A stretch of DNA of 10,127 nt from an uncultured Allobaculum sp. (GTDB taxonomy: Bacteria; Bacillota_I; Bacilli_A; Erysipelotrichales; Erysipelotrichaceae). The number at the start of each line of letters is the position of its first letter. The first letter of the stretch is position 1. The notes beneath the pieces were generated by a model. That model saw only the letters and a program-made list of their open reading frames with translations, did no database searches and was not told the origin of the DNA. The stretch lies in the NCBI GenBank assembly GCA_948467695.1, contig CAOKFJ010000047.1, positions 1 through 10,127 on the forward strand, in the 5' to 3' direction. The translations under genes and the position numbers were made by a program. Of the stretch, positions 1 through 8,200 are shown piece by piece.

Positions 1-1192
1 TGCCTATGCACCGGTAAGAAACTGGAACCCGAACCTTTCCGAAGGTATCGAGCTCATTATTAACAAATGTACCGCTCCCGCACCGGAAAACCGCTATCAG
101 AACTGTGACGAACTTCTTTACGATCTGGCTCATCCGGATCAGATCACCAAAGAATACCGCAAAAAACAGAAGAGCAAACTTCGAACTTTCTCGATTTTTG
201 CCATCTGTGCTGCGCTGTGCCTTGGAGGTGGAGCGGGCGTTCAGATCGCGGCAAATGCCATGGACAAAGCAAACTATGCGCAGATTGTGGCAGATATCCA
301 GAACACAACCACTCCAATGGACGAACGATTTGAGCTTGCTAGAGAAGCGATGAAACTGAACAATAACGATCCTGTTGTTCTTGAAAGCTTGATCCAGTTT
401 TTCTGGAACGGCCCGGACTTCACAAGCACCTATGCGACAGAATTTCAGGAAGTGTACAGTATGGCGGCATTCAAAGAAATTCCCCGAACAGAAGCGGAAT
501 TCGATTTGAATCTGTCGATTGCACAGATGTATATGCTGAATTACGTTTCAGATACAGCAGGTGGCGCATCTGAAACGAGAACACGCATGGATGGCGCAAT
601 GGCATTTTTGCAGAAAAACAACGCCGCTATTCAGAGTGGTCAGGCGAATGCCTACAAACAGAAGCAGATCAGCGTGGATTATTTCACAATCATCGAGTGC
701 TTCAGCGCTTATCTGGGTATGGATTCAAACTCTGGAAGTGCCAATCCTCATTCGGAAGAATCGGGCGCTTCGGGCAAACAGGCGAAGGTTGATCAATTCT
801 TCGAGGTTTGCGATGCAGTTGTCACCGGTCATTCAACCAGTGCTGAAGGAGATGTCTCTCAGGAGACACTGACAAGCCGCGAAAGCGTTCTGCTTTATTC
901 CACGATCATGAAAGTTTTCGACCAGATGAAAGCCACTGGCGACAGTGAAGCGAATCTGCAGAGAGCTCGTGACCTGGCAGAAAAGATGAATGATCAGCTC
1001 AGTGTTGAAACAATTCAGGATGCAAATAATCCTGGTGAAGAAACAGGTAAGGCTCTGTATATGGGACAGCCTGTTACCGATACAATCGGAGACATTTATT
1101 ATCGACTTGTTGTGGAATTTAAACTGAACTATAGCAAGTTGATGGGAAGCAGCGCTTCTTACAGCAGCAATGAAGGAGGACATGGCGCATGA
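1..1192 (+). CDS. Transmembrane Ser/Thr protein kinase, C-terminal part (5' end outside window)
   Basis: The frame is open from the first bases, so the gene starts upstream. The internal ATG at 260 lies just after the membrane helix and is not the real start. Visible residues 1-45 match the end of a Hanks-type kinase domain: a Pro-rich lead-in, GIELIINKCT, then PENRYQNCDELLYDL, where R31 (bases 92-94) is the invariant Arg of subdomain XI. A basic stretch (residues 50-61) precedes one membrane helix (about 62-84, bases 185-253), placing the kinase domain inside the cell. The remaining roughly 310 residues should be outside. They are rich in amphipathic helices, somewhat TPR-like (for example DERFELAREAMKL), with a Ser/Gly/Asn-rich linker around bases 718-780. 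No PASTA repeats are seen, unlike PknB/PrkC. The exported domain probably senses a ligand or protein partner. The ATP-binding and catalytic lobes cannot be checked here. The stop overlaps the next start by 4 bp, so the two genes are translationally coupled. Confidence 0.85.
   Translation, partial: AYAPVRNWNPNLSEGIELIINKCTAPAPENRYQNCDELLYDLAHPDQITKEYRKKQKSKLRTFSIFAICAALCLGGGAGVQIAANAMDKANYAQIVADIQNTTTPMDERFELAREAMKLNNNDPVVLESLIQFFWNGPDFTSTYATEFQEVYSMAAFKEIPRTEAEFDLNLSIAQMYMLNYVSDTAGGASETRTRMDGAMAFLQKNNAAIQSGQANAYKQKQISVDYFTIIECFSAYLGMDSNSGSANPHSEESGASGKQAKVDQFFEVCDAVVTGHSTSAEGDVSQETLTSRESVLLYSTIMKVFDQMKATGDSEANLQRARDLAEKMNDQLSVETIQDANNPGEETGKALYMGQPVTDTIGDIYYRLVVEFKLNYSKLMGSSASYSSNEGGHGA
1173..1180 (+). 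promoter_or_regulatory. Shine-Dalgarno inside the kinase gene, coupling it to the scaffold gene
   Basis: AAGGAGGA lies within the last codons of the kinase gene, 8 bases before the ATG at 1189. The ATGA at 1189-1192 is both start and stop. This fixes the start of the downstream gene and suggests that kinase and scaffold are made in matched amounts. Confidence 0.85.
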
Positions 1193-2013
1193 ACACAGAC
1201 ACAATGAGAATTATTGCTTACGTTCTCTATGCCGCAGGTGCAGTTCTGCTCATTGCAGCAGCTTTCTTCTTCTGGAAACTGAGAATTCCTGAAGTCATTA
1301 ACGACCTGAACGGTAAAACCGCACGTCGCGATATCGCTCAGCGTCGTGATGACCGCGAAAAGAAAAAAGTCAAAGGCAAAAAAGCTTCGACAGCCAATCA
1401 GGTATACCACGGTTCCTATTCAAGTGAAGGAACCAATGCCGATGGCGACAGCAGCGTGACTGTTGCGCTTCGCAATTTTGCAGGTGACAGTGAAGAAACC
1501 CGTCCTCTGACAAATACCGATGCCAACGAGACAACACCGCTTGGCGCAGGTATGGAAGACGAAGAAACCCGTCCTCTTGGAGCGCAGCCTCATGCAAACC
1601 GTTCCGCATATGCCCCCGGCATGGCATTTGATGATGATACCGAAACCGAAACGATGCCTCTTGGCAGTGCTCCGGCAAGACCCGCGCCTGCTATGGCAGC
1701 GCCGATGCAGGCACGCAGCATGTATTTTGACGATGAAGAGAATGAGGAGACACAGCCGCTCGGTATGGAAAACGAAGATGAAACTCTGTTCGGCACAGCT
1801 ACCGGTTCCGTTCTCGCACCGCACAATCGCAACATCAGCGCTCCGGAACTGCAGACTGCTCCTCTTAACCAGCAGCCCATGGCAGACGAGAACGATCTGA
1901 CCCGTCCGCTGCGCTATGAAGGCGCCAGAACACGCACGGCTCACCAGCTCGAGATGATCGACCAGCAGGTGATTGTGCATACAGATGAAGTTATTCCTAT
2001 TGATTCGTACTAG
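1189..2013 (+). CDS. Single-pass membrane protein with a cytoplasmic tail of repeated T-x-P-L motifs (putative phospho-scaffold)
   Basis: This is a 274-residue protein I do not recognise as a named family. Residues 7-29 form one membrane helix. It is followed by a strongly basic stretch (residues 42-65, many K and R), so by the positive-inside rule the long C-terminal tail is cytoplasmic. The tail (about 95-241) is acidic, disordered-looking and Ala/Pro/Met-rich. It carries T-x-P-L at T104, T115, T127, T155, T188, T223 and T238. The first five follow a Glu, and four end in Gly, giving the consensus E-T-x-P-L-G. E198-T-L-F-G is a decayed eighth copy. FHA domains bind phosphothreonine and often read the +3 residue, which is Leu in all seven. 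With a kinase gene overlapping upstream and an FHA gene downstream, the likely role is a kinase substrate and FHA docking platform at the membrane. That role is inference; the gene itself is secure. Confidence 0.85.
   Translation: MNTDTMRIIAYVLYAAGAVLLIAAAFFFWKLRIPEVINDLNGKTARRDIAQRRDDREKKKVKGKKASTANQVYHGSYSSEGTNADGDSSVTVALRNFAGDSEETRPLTNTDANETTPLGAGMEDEETRPLGAQPHANRSAYAPGMAFDDDTETETMPLGSAPARPAPAMAAPMQARSMYFDDEENEETQPLGMENEDETLFGTATGSVLAPHNRNISAPELQTAPLNQQPMADENDLTRPLRYEGARTRTAHQLEMIDQQVIVHTDEVIPIDSY
1489..1911 (+). repeat. Array of seven T-x-P-L motifs in the scaffold tail
   Basis: Motif Thr codons begin at 1498, 1531, 1567, 1651, 1750, 1855 and 1900. Residue spacings are 11, 12, 28, 33, 35 and 15, so this is not a regular tandem repeat. 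The codons differ between copies: Thr uses ACC, ACA, ACC, ACG, ACA, ACT, ACC; Pro uses CCT or CCG; Leu uses CTG, CTT or CTC. That pattern points to selection for the peptide motif rather than recent DNA duplication. Confidence 0.8.
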
Positions 2014-2066
2014 AACGCATGACCATCCCGGTCGAGCTGAGCAGCTTCACACCGGGATGCGTTTTG
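2014..2066 (+). terminator. Hairpin with short T-run after the scaffold gene (possible weak terminator)
   Basis: CATCCCGGT (2024-2032) pairs perfectly with ACCGGGATG (2051-2059), and AGCT arms pair inside the loop. CGTTTT follows at 2060-2065. An alternative outer pairing joins AACGCAT (2014-2020) with ATGCGTT (2057-2063). The stem starts directly after the stop codon, as expected for an intrinsic terminator, but the T-run is short, so read-through is possible. Confidence 0.55.
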
Positions 2067-2089
2067 CATTCTGTATTGATAAACGGATT

Positions 2090-2146
2090 CTGTCCCAATC
2101 ACGCTGTGAGCGAGCAGCGGGACAGTTATCCACAGCTCTACCTGTG
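2090..2146 (+). other. Second intergenic hairpin followed by a DnaA-box-like 9-mer
   Basis: CTGTCCC (2090-2096) pairs with GGGACAG (2119-2125), and GCTG/CAGC can pair within the loop. Directly after it, TTATCCACA (2126-2134) matches the consensus DnaA box. A small CACAG/CTGTG hairpin (2131-2135 with 2142-2146) overlaps the box. One box alone is not an origin. The region may be a structured leader or upstream regulatory region of the giant surface gene. I see no convincing sigma-A promoter between 2147 and 2267. Confidence 0.3.
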
Positions 2147-2267
2147 TGTTTATGAAATGAAGAAGAGAGTCGCCGAAACTTGTGCCCTCTCCGGCTCATT
2201 TGGTGAATGCGCAATCTGAAGTTTTGAAGTTAAAACCAGATTTACAGATTAGAAAAGAGGAAGAGTA

Positions 2268-5200
2268 ATGAGTAAGAGATTTAGCAGAAATAAATCCAGA
2301 CTTCTGGCTGCAACTCTTGTTCCGACAACATTGCTGATGAACTTAAGTTCGATCGCTTCAACATCAATGTTCGCGGAAGAAGAGGCACCGTCCAGCCAGA
2401 CAACCAATACTCCTGTTCAGCCGGACACAAACCCGGATCCTGTCAATCCGACACCGGATCCTGAACCGACACCTGAACCGGACCCTGTAGAACCATCCAG
2501 CGAAGAATCCAAATCAGAATCCCCGGATGCATCGACTGAAGAAAGCGAACCGTCTGATCCCTCGGATACCAGCAGTTCTGTATCGTCGAGCACTTCGCCT
2601 GATGAATCCAGCAGCAACAGCAGCTCGAATGACTCCAATTCCAGCAGCACACCAAGCGAACCGTCTTCGTCGACTTCTGAAAGCACGGAAGAAAGCAAAG
2701 AACCCGAAATTCCCGCAGCTGACGGAAAAATCGGAATCAAAATTGCTCCCGATCAGAAGGGCATCGTTAAATCCATCACACCGAAAGGTGAAAACTACGA
2801 AATTCTGTTCGATGAATTTAACATCAATCCCGGTCAGAAACGCCAGGTTATCGTGGAATTCTCCTATGATGCGAAAGATCTTGACGGAGGTACCGCAAAT
2901 ATCGCTGTTACTCCTAAAGATGACACACCCGCCGCACGCAATGTGACGACAAATACCGCGACACTTCTTGCCGGTGAATATGAAGTAAAAGTTACTGGTC
3001 AGAAAGACGGCGCGCCTTTTGAAAAAGCAATTCTCGTCAATGTAAAGAACCCGGCTCTTGATGCGAAAGCGAACACGGTCAAAGCAGTTGAAAATCTTGT
3101 GTATACCGGAGATGAACAGGAACTGTTCCAGGTTACATCTGGAGATCAGGTTACTGTTACCTATGTCGATCCCGCAACTGGTGAAGAGGTTCCTCTCGAT
3201 GAAACCAACACACCTAAAATGACCAATGCGGGCAATCAGAGCTACACATTCTCCTTCAAAAAAGAAGGTTACGAAACACTGATCTGCACTGCCACAGCCA
3301 AGATTGCCAAAATGACTGTTAACTTCCAGATGAAAGCACTTGACGGTGTTCCGTCTACCATCGCTGTTCTGGATGAAGGACAGGTTATTGGTCTTGACCC
3401 CAGCGCAGCTCTTGAAGCACCTGTTAACGTTCTTCAGTTCTCTGTAACGGATAAAGCAGGCAACGCGCTTCCGGCAGTTGGCTTCTCCATCACTTCCAAC
3501 AATACCGATCTGCTTACCGCAAACGGAGGAGTCGTTACTCTGCAGCCGGCTAACCTTGCCGCAGCCGAAGTAAAACTGACTCCGGTTCTTGCAGATACAA
3601 ACAACTACACCACTGAAGGTGCAGAAAAGACGATTTCCATCGTTGCAGCCAAGAGACTGCGCATCCAGCAGGATTTTGTAGCGGTTGATGGAGCATACCA
3701 GTTTGATCCCACAAAAGTTGTTCTCAATCCTCAGCTTCCCTTTGAATACAAGGTCGATACCTTTGTAGATGGAAAAGCTATTGATATGACCAGCATCTTT
3801 GATGTGAAACTGACAGGTGCCGGTCTTGGTATGAGCGTAAAAGATTCCGCCGCATTCGTATCTAAACTGATTGCTTCGGAAAACCACACGCTGAGCTATC
3901 GTGTAACGGCTACGCCGACAGTAGATGGAAAGAAATTCGACAATCTTTCGACATGGATTTCCGGATCTCTTCGCATGAGCAGAATGGACAGAAACGACTT
4001 CAACCTCGTTGGATCCAAACCGAGCAATTCCGACTGGTACGGCGGTACTGAAGTTACTCTGACTTCGCCAAGAAAGATTGCGGGCAACTCTGGACAGAAA
4101 ATCCACTTCTTCTATGACAACCAGTACATGGATGAAGTGAAAATGACTGAGCAGGGTGAACTGACGAAAGCTATCTACGGTAAAAACGATGCAGGCGTTC
4201 TGTACTATCGCAATATCGACTACAAAGCTGACTTCACTGCACCGGATGCAGAATTTAAGAGCATTGAAAAACTCGAGGATATTAATGGCGATACTTACTC
4301 TACGAGCAGCACACTCAGTGTAAGTCTGAATGTGAACGATCCCAGAATCGAAGGCATCAATAAAGTATCCGGCGTTCGAAGCGTAGATTACGCATTTGAA
4401 CTGGATGAGAATACAGCTCAGTCCAACTGGATCAATGTGCCTCATGGCAAGATCACAAAAACGCCTCTTAAAGACAAAGAAGGTCAGAACTGGACGTTCG
4501 ACATTGAAGTGCCCGATAAAACAGCAACTGTATTTGTTCGTGTAACTGACGCAGCCGGAAACTCTACGGTTGTAAGTTTCATGGATGATCAGGGAGCTCT
4601 TAAAACAATCACAGTAGACACCACATCGCCTCTTGGCTGGATTGGTCATACTACGCTGGCAAGCGGTGCTACCTGGCAGGAAAAAGACGGAGAGATCTTC
4701 ACAAATGCAGATACCTTCGACTTTGTATTCGCAGTTAAAGAAGAAAACTTCGAAAAAGCAAATGCGCCAGAAGCTAAAGTCTTCACCATCAATAAAGAGG
4801 GCGAAGCGCTTAAAGAGACTGCAGGAAACTTCACAAAAGATGAAAGCAATGGTCTGTATACCGCTGTTGTTCACGCAGATCCTAATGCCGCATACGTTGC
4901 ACGCATGAGTTTTGCCGACGTAGTTAAACATGATCTCGAACAGGGTGCAGAAGGTGGTATCGAAAATTCCATCAGCGCCAGCAGCAAAAAAGGCGAAATT
5001 GAAACTCCAGTTATTCATGTTCATGATGCAGATATTACCGTCACTGTTGCGCCTGTAGAATCCGAGCCAAATGCGCTGAAACTGACTCTGACAGGACACT
5101 GGTATGATGCGAAAGATACGACGATTGAAGTACGCTCACTTACTGATGCAAATGAGAAAGAGCTGAAAGACGAACAGGGAAAAGATCTGAAGTTGAGTGC

Positions 5201-8200
5201 TGAGGCAGACATTAATAAGATTCTTGCCGATCCTGCAAACTGGAGTGTTGAAGGATCCGGATATGATGAAAGAACTGCTTCGATTGTTCTGTTCACCGGA
5301 AAAGACGGCCTTCCAGACGGTCGATATAAATTCAGGATTCATAATGTCGACTATGCAGGTACTACTTATGAAACAGATAAGAATAAACCATTCGAGCATA
5401 CGGTTGACTATTCCACACCATTGATTACCTCAGTGAAGGTTTCGATGGGGTATGACTATAGTGGAAAGCGTGCTTCAAACGGCGCCACTATGGCGATGCG
5501 CTATAACGATATGGTTGAATATTTCAACAGCGATAGAGGGGACTTCGCTCAGGTTAAAGTTACCGCTCGATCGAGAGTTGCCGGTCTTAGCGAGATTATG
5601 ATTCGACTGGATGGTGAGGATTATGCGCCTAAGGACAGCTATCTTTCTGAAACGTATACCGATCAAGCGTACGAACACACGGCCGAATTTACCCTCCCTC
5701 GCTCCACTGCTGTACAGATCAAAGATAAACAGTTGAATCACAAAATCTTGGCTGCGTGCATAGACAATCGTGGCAATATGAGTGAGTGGGTAGCCTCTGA
5801 TAAGACTGTTGTCAATGACACTATTACTCCAAAACTGAAGGTTTCGTATGATCAGAGCAGTTTCCTTACGCACAACTTTGAAGAAACCAAAACAGACGGC
5901 GTATTGAATCAGTACTATAAATCCAATGATTTCCATGTTGGACTGTCGATCAATGAAGCAAACTTCTTCAGAGAAGATGTTCATGTATTCGTATCAAAGA
6001 ATGGTACATCTCGTGAACTTACTTCTGAACAAGTGAACTGGCAGCCGACCGCTACTCCTGACGTGTACACAGCTGACATTCAGCCCGCGCTTCTGTGGGA
6101 TGGTGCAGATGGTGAGTATCAGGTAATTGTGGAATATATTGACCGAAGCCAGAACCTCATGGGCGGCGATGCTTCTGCGGGTACTTACTACAGTCCGATC
6201 CTTGTTGTTGATACACAGGCTCCTGAACTGCGACGCTCCTACTATGATGCTAATCCTGTTGTTCGTACGATGAAGGATATCCACGGAAATGATAGAGAGT
6301 ATCTCAACGGAAACCGCAACGGATATATCACCATCCTCGATGACAATCTCGTATTTGGCGAGGGAGAAGTTAAACAGGGTCTTACAACAGAAATCATCAC
6401 CGAAGATGTTTCCGGTAAAGAGATCAAAGGCGACTTCTACAGCGAACAGCCGTGGAAGAACATGAACAACGGTTCCTTCACTAAGACCTATGTCTTCAAA
6501 GGTGATGCAAACTATTCGTTCAAGACAGAGTACAGCGACCTTGCAGGCAACAAGGCTGTTCTTGACTACGATTACTTCACAGTAGACAAGAGCGCGCCGA
6601 CTAACCTGAACATTTCCTACTCCAAGAGTGTTCTTGATACAGTGCTCGAAGGTGTAAGCTTTGGCTTCTACCAGGCGCCGGTTACCGCGACGGTTTCCGC
6701 ACAGGACAACATTTCCGGTATCCATGGATTCGATTATTCCTATCTCAAAGCGCAGGGTGTAAGCAGCGTCAATGCTTCGCTCGCAAACCAGAGCATCAAC
6801 TTCCAGAGCCTGAAACTAACTGAGGATCTTAAAGGCGGTACAGCAACTTTCACAATCCCGAAAGGCATGCTGACAAGCACAACACAGTTCAACGGAACCG
6901 TAGACTTTGACGCCACCAACCGTGCTGAAGTCACTTCCAGACGCTACGCAGACACTAAACGCATCGTTGTCGACAACATTGCGCCGACATGCAACGTAGA
7001 GTTCACTGCACCGGTTAACTCCGATGGCCAGAACCAGTACTACGCATCCGCTCCGACAGTGACCGTCACAATCCACGAAGCCAACTTCTATCCTGGCGAT
7101 GTTCACTTCAATATGACATGCAATGGCGCACCGTTTGGTGTATCTCCTGTATGGAGCCACAATGGCGATACACATACAGCGACCTATACCTTCTCTGGTG
7201 AAGGACGCTACGAAGGAACAATCACCTATGCCGATAAATCCGGCAACGCGATGGGCACTTACTCCTTCTCTCCGTTTGTTGTGGATATGACCAAACCGGA
7301 AATCTCCGTAAACGTTAACGGCAAAACCGGTGACGATATCCTCGCGTTCACTGACAAGGATCTTATTCCGCATATCGAAGTTAAAGACGACTACCTCGAT
7401 GAATCCTCTGTACAGGGTGAATACACCAAGTATGTATGGGATAAAAAGAACGTCGTATCCACTTCTCCGGAAATCGACCGCGCCAAGACAAACGACACCA
7501 CATTCAGCTACAGCCTTTCCAAGATCGGCGAAACACGCGATGACGATGGTATCTACAAACTCGTCGGCAGCGCGAAAGATAAATCCGGCAACTCCAACGA
7601 AGCCAGCATGGTATTCGTAGTCAACCGCTTCGGTTCTGTATATGTAGTCGGCGAAGATCTTGCCAATGTAGTCGGCCAGTACAACAAATTCATCAACAAG
7701 GAACTGACTGTTTACGAGTTCAACCCCGTAACCAGCACAAAAACCGATATTCATGTAACTCAGGTTCACATGACTCGTGATGGCGATAACGTAGCTCTCA
7801 AGACCAAGGAAGATCTGAAGAAAGAAAATTCGACAGCCACCCCGACACTGAAAGTGGACGAATCTGCACGCATCGATGATGACAAAGTTGATCACATCAA
7901 CAACAAAGACCGCGCATACTGGAATGGTTACAAGTATGGTATTCAGCCAGAAGTGTTCGCAACAAATGGTGTTGTGCCTAGCAGTGCGGAAACAGTAAAA
8001 GATGGAGATATGCTTGATGGTGTATATCGCATCACTGTTGATACAACAGACCCAAGTAAAGTGAACTCCTCCTACACCACATACGCTGACGATATTCGTC
8101 AGGGAGCGCCTGCAGTTGAAAATGTGAGTGCCGACAATGATGACACAAACAAAACAACACAGCTTGCGACTAAGCAGACTAAAGGAGAACTTGTTTCTCC

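Noticed and set aside
260..1192. A separate 310-residue gene starting at ATG 260
   Set aside because: The same frame is open to the window edge and encodes the kinase end and membrane helix directly upstream; there is no ribosome binding site before 260.
1420..1980. Minus-strand open frame opposite the T-x-P-L protein
   Set aside because: It is codon-aligned antisense to a gene with repeated protein motifs and synonymous changes, so the plus strand is the coding one.
2126..2134. Replication origin suggested by a DnaA box
   Set aside because: Only one box, no AT-rich unwinding element or dnaA/dnaN genes nearby.
2019..2219. Small plus-strand open frame of 66 codons in the intergenic region
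   Set aside because: There is no Shine-Dalgarno, it runs through the terminator hairpin and the second hairpin, and the protein has no recognisable features.
2514..5099. Long open frame of 861 codons on the minus strand
   Set aside because: It lies exactly codon-on-codon opposite the surface gene, which rarely uses TTA, CTA and TCA, so stops are missing by codon bias. Its product is Cys/Phe/Arg-rich and like no real protein.
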